64,000 nucleotides of DNA from an uncultured Croceicoccus sp. (GTDB lineage Bacteria; Pseudomonadota; Alphaproteobacteria; Sphingomonadales; Sphingomonadaceae). The stretch lies in NCBI RefSeq assembly GCF_947496385.1, contig NZ_CANMCP010000001.1, positions 372,001-436,000 on the forward strand, read 5' to 3'. Position numbers and translations under genes: made by a program. Numbering within the stretch: the first letter of the stretch is position 1; the number at the start of each line of letters is the position of its first letter. Of this stretch, positions 35,830 to 44,172 are shown in pieces. Below the pieces are notes generated by a model. The model saw only the letters and a list, made by a program, of their open reading frames with translations, was not told where the DNA came from and made no database searches.

Positions 35830-36387
35830 ATGGCGAATGACCAATCCGGCAATACGTCCGGCGGCGGCGGCAATTATTGGCGCTTCATGGCGATGGTGTC
35901 GACCTCCACGGTCATCATGTTCGGGCTCATGTATGCCAATACTTTCGATGCCGATCACATATTCTGGAGCGAGACGCGTTTCTGGATGATGTTCGTGATG
36001 GGGGCGATGATGATGGTCGTCATGCTCCTTTTCATGTGGGGCATGTACAAGGACCGGACCCGGAATTTCATCATAATCGGCGTCGGGGTCGTCGTGTTCG
36101 CCCTGTCCCTCTGGCTCGTGCGGAGCCAGGCGACGGTGGACGACACCGAATACATGTCCGCGATGATCCCGCATCATTCGATCGCCATCATGACGAGCGA
36201 GCGGGCGAGCCTCAAGGATCCGCGCGTGCGCAAGCTGGCGCATGACATCATCCTCGCGCAGCGCCGCGAAATTGCGCAGATGAAATACCTGATCGCCGAC
36301 ATTGAGGAGAACGGCATCCGCACGGAGGAACGCCTTCCCGAAGGCATGAACGTGCGGGCCGAAGGAACGGCGGGGGCTGACCGATGA
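35830..36387 (+). CDS. DUF305 membrane protein (copper cluster)
   Basis: 185 residues. Three hydrophobic helices rich in Met (FMAMVSTSTVIMFGLMYAN, FWMMFVMGAMMMVVMLLFMW, FIIIGVGVVVFALSLWLV) are followed by a DUF305 domain with the paired-His motif MIPHHSIAIMTSERA and helical LAHDIILAQRREIAQMKYLI. DUF305 proteins are ferritin-like helical proteins often found with copper genes; the His-His motif is the likely metal site. AGGAG precedes the ATG. The stop overlaps the lipoprotein gene by ATGA. Confidence 0.9.
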   Translation: MANDQSGNTSGGGGNYWRFMAMVSTSTVIMFGLMYANTFDADHIFWSETRFWMMFVMGAMMMVVMLLFMWGMYKDRTRNFIIIGVGVVVFALSLWLVRSQATVDDTEYMSAMIPHHSIAIMTSERASLKDPRVRKLAHDIILAQRREIAQMKYLIADIEENGIRTEERLPEGMNVRAEGTAGADR

Positions 36388-36869
36388 AAAAGCTCGTCAT
36401 TGTCGCCGCCCTGTCCGCGCTCGCTCTTGCCGGGTGCAACCGCAATACGGCCATCGGCAACGACCGCGAAGCCGGACGCGACCCGCCCGCGCAGGCCGCA
36501 CCGATCATGCCGGCTGCCCCTGCGTTACGGAACGTGTCGACCGCGCTCATCAAACCGGAAACGATGAGCGATGCCGACGTGGCCGCGATCGGCGGGACCG
36601 AAGGGCGATGCGTTTTCACCCTCACCGAGGTCAGTTTCCCGGCCTTCGTCTATACCCCGGGGGAGCAAGGGTTCATCAAGCTCAATGGCACGCTCATTCC
36701 GCTCGATGCGGCGGGTGCCGACCGGTTCGAAAGTGGGCAATTGGTCGTCACCGCCCGGCTGCTCGACACGCGGGGCAATGCCGGATTGCGGGGCCTGGAG
36801 ATGATCGTGGTTCCGCCCGGTGCGGGGGACGAGCTGGGGTATCGCGGCTATACGAGCTGCGAGGGCTGA
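36384..36869 (+). CDS. Putative lipoprotein, last gene of the copper cluster
   Basis: 161 residues with a lipobox (ALSALALAGCNRN), so lipidation of the Cys near residue 18 is likely. The mature part contains two Cys (GRCVFTLTEVSF and the C-terminal YTSCEG) that could pair. I do not recognise a named domain. It overlaps the DUF305 gene by four bases, so it is probably co-translated with it and takes part in the same metal-related function. Confidence 0.8.
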   Translation: MKKLVIVAALSALALAGCNRNTAIGNDREAGRDPPAQAAPIMPAAPALRNVSTALIKPETMSDADVAAIGGTEGRCVFTLTEVSFPAFVYTPGEQGFIKLNGTLIPLDAAGADRFESGQLVVTARLLDTRGNAGLRGLEMIVVPPGAGDELGYRGYTSCEG

Positions 36870-37202
36870 ACCGGCGGCGATCCTCTTCGCTACCCGTTTG
36901 TTAACCATGTCCAGCGCGCCGCAACGATGCGGGCGCGGTGCTCCGTAACGCGCGGCAATCCGGGCAAAAGGCGGTTGCCACCATTTCCGATCCGTCGGGA
37001 TGCGGTTGCATCCGGATCGGACCGGCCTTCCTTTGCCGCGACCCTTGCTGCGGGATAACCCCTAGGGCGTTGCAGACGGCGGTTTTACGCAATTTGAGGT
37101 AACTCCTGTCGGCACGCAACGGATGGATCGAAAACCTTCCCGATTTTCGACATCTCCCGATCGTTTGCCGATCACCGGGTTCGGGGAGGACAGGAGTAGT
37201 AA
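36870..37202. other. Interval upstream of the single-domain response regulator
   Basis: About 330 bases. No gene recognised; a minus-strand frame (36901-37119) has no known motif. A TTAACCAT octamer at 36901-36908 matches the half-site bound by CtrA in Caulobacter, but a single copy 300 bases from the next start is weak evidence. The end carries the GGAG used by the regulator gene. Confidence 0.35.
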
Positions 37203-37634
37203 ATGGCGCGCATCATTCTGGCCGAAGACGATGAGATCGTCGGTGAAATCGTCCGCGATACGCTGATGGATGCCGGCCATGCCGTCGGCTGGTGCAAGGA
37301 TGGCCGTTCGGCGCTCGATGCCATTCGGTTCCGCCCGCCGCATCTTGCCATCCTTGACCAACGCATGCCTGAAATGTCCGGGATCGAAGTGCTGCGCTCC
37401 ATGCGGATCAGCAAGGAACTCGCCATGGTTCCGGTCCTCATGCTCACCGCGGTGCGCACCGATGCGGATCAATCGATCGCCTATTACGACGGGGCGGACG
37501 ATTACATCACGAAACCCTGCAACATGGAACAATTGCTGTTCCGCGCGGACCGCCTGATACAGGGCGCGATGCGCCGCATTTCGGGCATGGAAGGCATGCC
37601 GCAATTCGGCAAGATGGTCGCGCGCCCGGTCTGA
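37203..37634 (+). CDS. Single-domain response regulator
   Basis: 143 residues made of one receiver domain: IILAEDDEIVGEIV, phosphoacceptor Asp52 (LAILDQRMPEMSG), LMLTAVRTDAD and DDYITKPCN. No output domain follows; the last 25 residues are a short tail. Such CheY/CpdR/DivK-like proteins act through protein contacts in phosphorelays or chemotaxis. No kinase is adjacent, so the partner is unknown. GGAGGACAGGAG lies just upstream of the ATG. Confidence 0.9.
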   Translation: MARIILAEDDEIVGEIVRDTLMDAGHAVGWCKDGRSALDAIRFRPPHLAILDQRMPEMSGIEVLRSMRISKELAMVPVLMLTAVRTDADQSIAYYDGADDYITKPCNMEQLLFRADRLIQGAMRRISGMEGMPQFGKMVARPV

Positions 37635-37732
37635 CCATCTGGCGGGGCCGGAGCCCCGGAATCGATCAACGGCCGATCCGCCGTATCGGCCGCCGGGTCA
37701 TCGGCGGCCGGTGGATCAGTTTGACCGCGGGA

Positions 37733-38389
37733 TCACCGGATCTGACAATCGGGCGACAGGCGGAAATCGAGGTAATTGTCGACAGAGCGCATGAGCTCGT
37801 CGAATTCATGCTCGAAAAAATGGTTCGCGCGCGGAATCTCGTCGTGGTGAATTGTGATGTGCTTCTGCGTGCGCAGCTTGTCGACAAGCTTCTGCACCGA
37901 AGACGGCGTCACCACCGTATCGGCGGCACCCTGGATCATGATGCCGGAGGCGGGACAGGGCGCCAGGAACGAGAAATCGTACATGTTCGCCGGCGGCGCG
38001 ATGGAGATGAAGCCGCGGATTTCCGGGCGCCGCATCATCAGCTGCATCCCGATGAGCGCGCCAAAACTGACGCCCGCGATCCACGTAACCTGCGCCTCGG
38101 GATGGACCGACTGCACCCAGTCGAGAGCGCTCGCCGCATCGGACAATTCGCCGACGCCATTGTCGAAACTGCCCTGGCTGCGACCGACGCCGCGAAAGTT
38201 GAAGCGCAGGACGGCGAAACCGCGCGCGGCAAAATCCTTAAACAGGGCTTGCGTGATACGCTCGTTCATGGTGCCGCCGCCCTGCGGATGCGGGTGCAAT
38301 ATCATGGCAAGCGGCGCACGCGGGCGCGGGGCGGGATGATAACGGCCTTCTAGGCGGCCTTCGGGACCGGGAAAAATAACGGCTGGCAT
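37733..38389 (-). CDS. Alpha/beta hydrolase
   Basis: 218 residues. Motifs of the small bacterial alpha/beta hydrolases are present: ILHPHPQGGGTMNERITQAL for the oxyanion loop, AVLRFNFRGVGRSQG, nucleophile Ser in IAGVSFGALIG, the Asp of IQGAADTVV and the His of PRANHFFEHEFD. There is no signal peptide, so it is cytoplasmic. It is probably an esterase or thioesterase of unknown substrate. It is divergent from the cysteine desulfurase pair, an arrangement I associate with sphingomonads, so a loose functional link to sulfur/iron-sulfur metabolism is possible. Confidence 0.87.
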   Translation of the reverse strand: MPAVIFPGPEGRLEGRYHPAPRPRAPLAMILHPHPQGGGTMNERITQALFKDFAARGFAVLRFNFRGVGRSQGSFDNGVGELSDAASALDWVQSVHPEAQVTWIAGVSFGALIGMQLMMRRPEIRGFISIAPPANMYDFSFLAPCPASGIMIQGAADTVVTPSSVQKLVDKLRTQKHITIHHDEIPRANHFFEHEFDELMRSVDNYLDFRLSPDCQIR

Positions 38390-38481
38390 GGGGTGATGTC
38401 GTTACCTGATGCTGGCCCCATGCTGCGGCTTTCGTTGCGAAGCGCGCACGGGGGTGTGATTTGTGGACGCAGCCTATATAG

Positions 38482-39621
38482 ATGCGTTGCCAAAAAGAAC
38501 AATGCGAACCGTCACCCGTTCCGCCTCCCGTTGCGGGTCGGGCGGGTGCGTCATCGAACGGTGGAAACGCTCTGAACACAATAACCTATCTCGACCACGC
38601 GGCCAGCGCGCCGATCCTGCCGCAGGCGCGCGATGCACTGCTTCGCGGCATGACGCTCAACGCCAATCCGAGCAGTCCGCATGCGCCGGGCCGTGCGGCG
38701 CGTGCCGCCCTCGAACAGGCGCGCGCCGATGTGGCGGACGCGCTGGGCTGGCAGGGCGAGATCGTCTTTACCAGCGGGGCGAGCGAGGCATTGTCGATTG
38801 GGCTGCATCGTTCGCATGCAACGCGGCGGATCGTGAGCCAAGTGGAGCACGATGCCGTCACGCGGCATGCGACGGGCGCGGCGCGGATTCCCGTTGGTGT
38901 GGCGGGCATGATCGCGCCCGGCGATCTCCCCGATGCGACCGATGCGCTGGTCGCGATACAACAGGTCAACAATGAGACGGGCGTCATTCAACCGCTCGAC
39001 GCGCTTGGCGATGCGATCCGGGCGGGCGGCGGGCTGCTGCTGGCCGATTGTTCGCAAGGGGCGGGAAAAATCCCGATGCCGGCGGCGGACATGGCGGTGG
39101 TTTCCGCGCATAAATTTGGCGGACCGACGGGCATCGGGGCGCTGCTGTTGCGCGATTTCGGGATGATCGCACCCGATGGGGGGCAGGAACGCGGCTATCG
39201 CGGGGGGACGGAAAACGTGCCCGGCGCCATGGCGATGGCCGCCGCATTGCAGGCCGGACATGGCTGGATGGAGGAGGCTCTGCGACTGCGCAGCAGGCTG
39301 GAGAATGCGATCATCGATGCGGGCGGGGAGGTGGTCGCCGACCGCAGCCCGCGCATCGCGACCATCGGGTCCTATCGCCTGCCCGGTGTGGCCGCGGCGG
39401 TGCAGCTTATCCGGCTCGACAGCGCAGGGATCGCGGTGTCGGCCGGCAGCGCCTGTTCCTCCGGTTCGCTCCGGACGAGCCACGTGCTCTCGGCCATGGG
39501 GATGGATGACAAGAGCGCGGGCGAGGTCATCCGCGTGTCCATCGGGCCCGACACGCGAGAGGCCGACATCGACCGATTCCTCGACGTGTGGGGCGATATT
39601 GCGCGGCGGCGGCGGCCATGA
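38482..39621 (+). CDS. Cysteine desulfurase, first of two paralogues
   Basis: PLP-dependent NifS/IscS-like enzyme. Landmarks: YLDHAASAPILPQARDAL, FTSGASEALSIGL, QQVNNETGVIQPLD, the PLP Lys in VVSAHKFGGPTGIG, RGGTENVPGAM, and the active Cys in SAGSACSSGSLRTSHVLSA. It takes sulfur from cysteine for Fe-S or other thio-cofactor assembly. The start is unclear. ATG 38482 gives 379 residues with 30 extra N-terminal ones and no Shine-Dalgarno. A CTG at 38572 (LNTITYLDHAA) would fit family length much better at 349 residues. No ATG, GTG or TTG lies between the two. It overlaps the second desulfurase gene (ATGA). Confidence 0.87.
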   Translation: MRCQKEQCEPSPVPPPVAGRAGASSNGGNALNTITYLDHAASAPILPQARDALLRGMTLNANPSSPHAPGRAARAALEQARADVADALGWQGEIVFTSGASEALSIGLHRSHATRRIVSQVEHDAVTRHATGAARIPVGVAGMIAPGDLPDATDALVAIQQVNNETGVIQPLDALGDAIRAGGGLLLADCSQGAGKIPMPAADMAVVSAHKFGGPTGIGALLLRDFGMIAPDGGQERGYRGGTENVPGAMAMAAALQAGHGWMEEALRLRSRLENAIIDAGGEVVADRSPRIATIGSYRLPGVAAAVQLIRLDSAGIAVSAGSACSSGSLRTSHVLSAMGMDDKSAGEVIRVSIGPDTREADIDRFLDVWGDIARRRRP

Positions 39622-40706
39622 TCTATCTCGATTATCAGGCGACGACGCCGCTTGCGCCCGAAGCGCGCGAGGCGATGCTGCGCTGGCTGGACGGGCCGGA
39701 TGGCACAGGCTTTGGCAATCCGCACAGCCCGCATCGCATGGGACGGATGGCGGCGGCGGCGGTGGACATCGCGCGCGAACAGGTCGCGGCGCTCTTCCCG
39801 CCGGGCGGACAGGTCGTTTTTACATCCGGCGCGACCGAGGCGATCAACCTTGCCATACGGGGCACGGCGCGGGCGGGCGACGACCGGCCGGTGGCGATCA
39901 GTGCGATCGAACATGCCGCCGTGCGCGATACCGCCGCAGCCCTCGGCGTTCGGGTGCACGAATTGCCGGTCGGTGACGACGGAGTGGTTGCCGCCGACGC
40001 CCCCTGGCCGGACGCAACGCGGCTCGTCGCGCTCATGCAGGTCAATAATGAGATCGGCACGGTGCAACCGGTCGGCGCCATGACGGAACGGGCGCGGGCG
40101 GATGGTGCGCTGATGCTGTGCGACGCGGTGCAGGCGGCGGGGCGGATTGAAATCGCACATGCCGACCTCATCGCGGTGTCGGCGCACAAGCTGCACGGGC
40201 CGAAGGGGATCGGCGCGCTATGGGTGCGCGGCGGGGTGACGCTCGATCCGCAGATCACCGGCGGGGGGCAGCAGGACGGCATGCGTTCCGGCACGCTCAG
40301 CCCCGCATTATGCACAGGGTTCGGGGCGGCGGCGGCGCTGGCCATCGCGCGGATGGAGGAGGATGCCGCGCATGTCCGCCACCTTTTCGACAGGGCGCGC
40401 GCATGGTTCGCAGGCTGGACTCTCAATGGGAGCGAGGCGCTGCGCTGGCACGGAAACCTCAATCTCAGGCGCGACGGGCTGGACGTGGCCCGGCTCATGT
40501 CCGAGGTACGCGAGGTCGCTTTTTCCGCCGGTTCCGCATGCGCGTCGGGGTCGGGCCGGCCCAGCCATGTCTTGCAGGCCATCGGATTGACTGACACAAA
40601 GGCGAAACAATCGATCCGGCTCGGGTTCGGACGCTACACACGGGAAGAGGATCTGGAACATGCCGCGGCCTTGATACAGGCGGCGGCGAAGCAACAGGGA
40701 TTCTGA
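39618..40706 (+). CDS. Cysteine desulfurase, second paralogue
   Basis: 362 residues, NifS/IscS-like. Landmarks: MIYLDYQATTPLAPEAREAM, VFTSGATEAINLAIRG, AIEHAAVRDTA, MQVNNEIGTVQPVG, the PLP Lys in VSAHKLHGPKGIG, GGGQQDGMRSGT, and the active Cys in SAGSACASGSGRPSHVLQA. The start ATG at 39618 overlaps the first desulfurase stop by four bases, so the two are probably co-translated and may form a heterodimer; that is inference. The ferredoxin gene follows after four bases. Together they look like a small sulfur-mobilising unit feeding Fe-S cluster synthesis. Confidence 0.92.
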   Translation: MIYLDYQATTPLAPEAREAMLRWLDGPDGTGFGNPHSPHRMGRMAAAAVDIAREQVAALFPPGGQVVFTSGATEAINLAIRGTARAGDDRPVAISAIEHAAVRDTAAALGVRVHELPVGDDGVVAADAPWPDATRLVALMQVNNEIGTVQPVGAMTERARADGALMLCDAVQAAGRIEIAHADLIAVSAHKLHGPKGIGALWVRGGVTLDPQITGGGQQDGMRSGTLSPALCTGFGAAAALAIARMEEDAAHVRHLFDRARAWFAGWTLNGSEALRWHGNLNLRRDGLDVARLMSEVREVAFSAGSACASGSGRPSHVLQAIGLTDTKAKQSIRLGFGRYTREEDLEHAAALIQAAAKQQGF

Positions 40707-40710
40707 ACCG

Positions 40711-41046
40711 ATGGTCTGCGTCAATATCACCACCGCCAAGGGCGAGACCGTCAAGGCCGAGGGCGGGGACGGCGCGAGCCTCCTCGAAACGGCGCAGGCC
40801 GCGGGCATGCCGCTCGAAGGGACGTGCGAGGGGCAGATGGCCTGCTCCACTTGCCACGTGGTTGTCGCGCCCGAATGGTTCGACCGGCTCCCCCCGGCGA
40901 GCGAGGAAGAGGAAGACATGCTCGACCTCGCCGCGGGGGTGCAGCGCACGAGCCGCCTGTCGTGTCAGATCCTTCTCGACCCCGATCTCGACGGGCTCGC
41001 CATTTCCATCCCGCTCGATTCGCACGACATGCGCGGCGTGGGATAG
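40711..41046 (+). CDS. 2Fe-2S ferredoxin, adrenodoxin type
   Basis: 111 residues. The cluster ligands Cys39, Cys45, Cys48 and Cys85 have the adrenodoxin/Fdx spacing C-x5-C-x2-C-x36-C, and EEEEDMLDLA is the typical acidic partner-binding helix region. This type gives electrons to Fe-S assembly or cytochrome P450s. Directly behind two cysteine desulfurase genes, an Fe-S assembly role is most likely. A terminator-like hairpin follows at 41071-41109. Confidence 0.93.
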   Translation: MVCVNITTAKGETVKAEGGDGASLLETAQAAGMPLEGTCEGQMACSTCHVVVAPEWFDRLPPASEEEEDMLDLAAGVQRTSRLSCQILLDPDLDGLAISIPLDSHDMRGVG

Positions 41047-41070
41047 GAGCCGGGCACAACGATACGCATG

Positions 41071-41109
41071 AAAAAGCCCGCCGCGGCGTGATGCCGGGCG
41101 GGCCTTTTT
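41071..41109. terminator. Bidirectional intrinsic terminator
   Basis: A GC-rich hairpin (GCCCGCC paired with GGCGGGC, with one bulged base) flanked by AAAAA on the left and TTTTT on the right. It can end transcription of the ferredoxin operon from the left and of the PfpI-like gene from the right. Confidence 0.85.
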
Positions 41110-41129
41110 ACATGATCGCGCGTTGGCGC

Positions 41130-41675
41130 TTATGCCATGGCGGGCGATTTCGCGTTTTCGACCGCATCGATGACGGCCTTGGAAAAGGCGGGAATGTCAT
41201 CCGGGTTGCGGCTGGTGATGAGATTGCCGTCGACGGCGACTTCCTTGTCCACGACGCTGGCACCTGCATTTTTCAGGTCGGTGCGGACCGAGGGCCAGCT
41301 CGTCACGGTCTTGCCCTTCACCACATCGGCCTCGACCAGCATCCACGGGCCGTGGCAGATCGCGGCGACCGGCTTGCCCGCATTGTCGAAATCCTTGACG
41401 ATCTTCACGGCTTTTTCCTCGAGCCGGAGGATGTCGGGATTGATCTGCCCGCCGGGAAGAACCAGCGCGTCGTAATCGGCGACGTTCACCTGGTCGAGCG
41501 TCTTGTCCACCTTGACCGTGTCGCCCCAGTCGTCCTGGTCCCAGCCCTTGATTTCGCCGCTTTCGGGGCTGGCGACGGTGACCGTCATGCCGGCATCCTC
41601 GAAATTGGCCTTGGGCTTCATGAGCTCGCTCTGCTCGAACCCGTTGGTCGCCATGATGAGAATCTGTTTGGCCAT
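41130..41675 (-). CDS. DJ-1/PfpI-family protein
   Basis: 181 residues, one domain. Family motifs: ILIMATNGFEQSELMKPKA with the conserved Glu, ALVLPGGQINPD, and the nucleophile elbow AAICHGPWMLVEA with Cys followed by His. Members act as proteases, glyoxalases/deglycases or stress chaperones; the sequence does not decide between these. AAGGAG lies before the ATG at 41675. It is convergent with the ferredoxin gene and shares its terminator; parC starts about 110 bases away in the other direction. Confidence 0.92.
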   Translation of the reverse strand: MAKQILIMATNGFEQSELMKPKANFEDAGMTVTVASPESGEIKGWDQDDWGDTVKVDKTLDQVNVADYDALVLPGGQINPDILRLEEKAVKIVKDFDNAGKPVAAICHGPWMLVEADVVKGKTVTSWPSVRTDLKNAGASVVDKEVAVDGNLITSRNPDDIPAFSKAVIDAVENAKSPAMA

Positions 41676-41787
41676 GAGTGTAACTCCTTGAATCGCTTTG
41701 TTTGCGTGTTGCCTATGAAACGGATGGGGGACGGGATGCGTTCCGCCATTTGCCTCGGCCCGTCGTGCTGCTAAGCCGGTTCGTGCG

Positions 41788-44082
41788 ATGCCCAGCGATA
41801 CGACAGAAAAAACCGAGCCCGATCCGTTCGATCGCCTGATCGACGCCCCTTTCGACGCCGCCTTGTCGGAGCGTTATCTCGTCTATGCGCTGTCCACGAT
41901 CACGGCGCGGTCGCTGCCCGATCTGCGCGACGGGCTGAAGCCTGTGCACCGCCGGCTGTTGTGGGCGATGCGGCAATTGCGGCTCGATCCGGGGCAGGCG
42001 TTCAAGAAATCCGCCCGCGTGGTCGGCGACGTCATCGGCAAGTATCACCCCCACGGCGATGCGTCGGTCTATGACGCGATGGTGCGCCTGGCGCAGGATT
42101 TTGCGCTGCGCTACCCGCTGGTCGAGGGGCAGGGGAATTTCGGTAATATCGACGGCGATAATGCCGCGGCCTATCGCTATACCGAGGCGCGGCTGACGCG
42201 GACGGCGATGCTGTTGATGGCCGGGCTGGACGAGGGCACGGTCGATTTCATCCCGACCTATAACGGGGAGGAGCAGGAGCCGGAGATCTTCCCGGGCATC
42301 TTCCCCAACCTGCTTGCCAATGGGGCGAGCGGGATCGCCGTCGGCATGGCGACCTCCATCCCCAGCCACAATGTCGCGGAGGTGATCGACGCGACGCTGA
42401 AGCTGATCGACAACCCGCGCGCCGAACATGGCGAGTTGATGGAGGTGTTCCGCGGCCCCGATTTCGCGACCGGCGGGCTGGTCGTGGACAGCGCGGAGGC
42501 GATTTCCCATGCGTATGAAACCGGGCGCGGTTCATTCCGAATGCGGGGCCGGTTCCATGCGGCGGAGGCCGCGAACGAGGCCGACCGCGATGCCGGTATC
42601 GAACGGCTCGGCGGCGGGCAGTGGCAGCTCGTCATTTCCGAAATCCCGTATCAGGTGCAGAAGGGCAAGCTGATCGAGCAGATCGCCAATCTGATCGCCG
42701 ACCGCAAATTGCCGATCCTCGAAGACGTGCGCGACGAAAGCGACGAGACGATCCGCATCGTGCTCGAACCCAAGAGCCGCAAGGTCGACCCGGAACTGCT
42801 CAAGGAAAGCATCTACAAGCTGACCGATCTGGAGAGCCGGTTCTCGCTCAATCTCAACGTGCTGGACGCGACGCGCACGCCGGTCGTGATGGGACTGGGC
42901 GAGGTGCTGCGCCACTGGATCGCGGCGCAGATCGACATTCTCCTGCGCCGCAGCCGTCACCGGCTGGACAAGATCGCGGCGCGGCTGGAGCTGGTCGAAG
43001 GGTATATCGCCGCCTTCCTCAACCTCGACCGGGTGATCGAGATCATTCGTACCGAGGACGAGCCGAAACCGATCATGATGGCGGAGTTCGAGCTGACCGA
43101 CCGGCAGGCCGAGGCGATCCTCAACATGCGGCTGCGCAGCCTGCGCAAGCTGGAGGAGATGGAGCTTCGCCGCGAGCGCGATGCCCTTCTCGCCGAACGT
43201 GGCGAGCTGGAGCAGCTCATCGAAAGCCCGGCCCGCCAACGCACCCGAATCAAGCGCGACCTGAAGGCGCTGCGCAAGGAATATGCCGAGGATACGCCGC
43301 TCGGCGCGCGCCGCACGACCATTGCCGAGGCGGAACCCACCGTCGAATTCAGCATGGACGCCATGATCGAGAAGGAACCGGTCACCGTCATCCTGTCACA
43401 GCGCGGCTGGATCCGCGGGATGAAGGGGCATGTCGATCTTGCCGGCGAATTCAAGTTCAAGGAAGGCGACGGCCCCGCCTTCGCCATGCATGCGCAGACG
43501 ACGGACAAGGTGCTCATCGCCTGTGACAATGGCCGGTTCTATACCATGGGATGCGACGGATTGCCCGGCGGCCGCGGTTTTGGCGAGCCTGTGCGCTCGA
43601 TGGTCGACATCGACCCGGAGGTCGCGATCGTCGGCGTCCACATCTACCGGCCGAAGGGGCAATTGCTGCTCGCCGCCGACAACGGGCGCGGCTTCGCAGC
43701 GGAAATGGACGAATTGCTCGCCGAAACGCGCAAGGGCCGCCAGGTCGTGAATCTGAAGAAGGGCAGCACTCTGCGCGTCGTCCATGCCATCGCGCCGGAG
43801 CACGACCATGTCGCGGTGGTGGGCGACAATCGCAAGCTCGTCATCTTCAACCTCGAAGAATTGCCGGTGATGACGCGCGGGCAGGGGGTGCAGCTGCAAC
43901 GGTACCGCGATGGCGGCCTGTCCGATGCGACGACGCTCACGCTGGAGGAGGGGCTGAGCTGGACCATGGGCGGGGAAACCGGGCGCACCCGCACCGAAAA
44001 GGACATGTGGCAATGGAAAGTCGCGCGCGGCGCGGCCGGACGCCTCCCGCCGACCGGTTTCCCCCGCGACAATCGCTTTTGA
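41788..44082 (+). CDS. parC: DNA topoisomerase IV subunit A
   Basis: 764 residues. Type IIA topoisomerase A-subunit marks: SERYLVYALSTITARSLPDL, DGLKPVHRRLLWAM, GKYHPHGDASVYDAM and the catalytic Tyr131 in AAYRYTEARLT. The C-terminal beta-propeller is short and lacks the GyrA box, which fits ParC rather than GyrA. The quinolone-determining region has Ala92 and Asp96 at the positions of Ser80 and Glu84 in E. coli ParC. The protein separates linked daughter chromosomes together with ParE, which is not in this window. Confidence 0.93.
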   Translation: MPSDTTEKTEPDPFDRLIDAPFDAALSERYLVYALSTITARSLPDLRDGLKPVHRRLLWAMRQLRLDPGQAFKKSARVVGDVIGKYHPHGDASVYDAMVRLAQDFALRYPLVEGQGNFGNIDGDNAAAYRYTEARLTRTAMLLMAGLDEGTVDFIPTYNGEEQEPEIFPGIFPNLLANGASGIAVGMATSIPSHNVAEVIDATLKLIDNPRAEHGELMEVFRGPDFATGGLVVDSAEAISHAYETGRGSFRMRGRFHAAEAANEADRDAGIERLGGGQWQLVISEIPYQVQKGKLIEQIANLIADRKLPILEDVRDESDETIRIVLEPKSRKVDPELLKESIYKLTDLESRFSLNLNVLDATRTPVVMGLGEVLRHWIAAQIDILLRRSRHRLDKIAARLELVEGYIAAFLNLDRVIEIIRTEDEPKPIMMAEFELTDRQAEAILNMRLRSLRKLEEMELRRERDALLAERGELEQLIESPARQRTRIKRDLKALRKEYAEDTPLGARRTTIAEAEPTVEFSMDAMIEKEPVTVILSQRGWIRGMKGHVDLAGEFKFKEGDGPAFAMHAQTTDKVLIACDNGRFYTMGCDGLPGGRGFGEPVRSMVDIDPEVAIVGVHIYRPKGQLLLAADNGRGFAAEMDELLAETRKGRQVVNLKKGSTLRVVHAIAPEHDHVAVVGDNRKLVIFNLEELPVMTRGQGVQLQRYRDGGLSDATTLTLEEGLSWTMGGETGRTRTEKDMWQWKVARGAAGRLPPTGFPRDNRF

Positions 44083-44110
44083 ACGCAATCGCTTCTGAAC
44101 ACGGCGCATG

Positions 44111-44149
44111 AAAAACGGCGCGGAAGCCGAAGCCCCGCGCCGTCGTTTT
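44111..44149. terminator. Bidirectional intrinsic terminator between parC and the helicase gene
   Basis: CGGCGCGG pairs with CCGCGCCG, with AAAA on the left and GTTTT on the right after a small bulge. It separates two convergent genes and can serve both. Confidence 0.8.
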
Positions 44150-44172
44150 CGTGATCCGTAAACCGGACGGGA

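Noticed and set aside
36901-36908. TTAACCAT, a CtrA half-site-like octamer
   Set aside because: A single copy about 300 bases from the next start is expected by chance and lacks the second half-site.
36901-37119. 72-codon minus-strand frame upstream of the response regulator
   Set aside because: It contains a CPDC-like pair but no known family, start signal or conserved context could be seen.
37644-37691. GC-rich hairpins (GGGGC/GCCCC and GGCCGAT/ATCGGCC) between the response regulator and hydrolase genes
   Set aside because: No T-run follows on either strand, so a terminator call is not supported.
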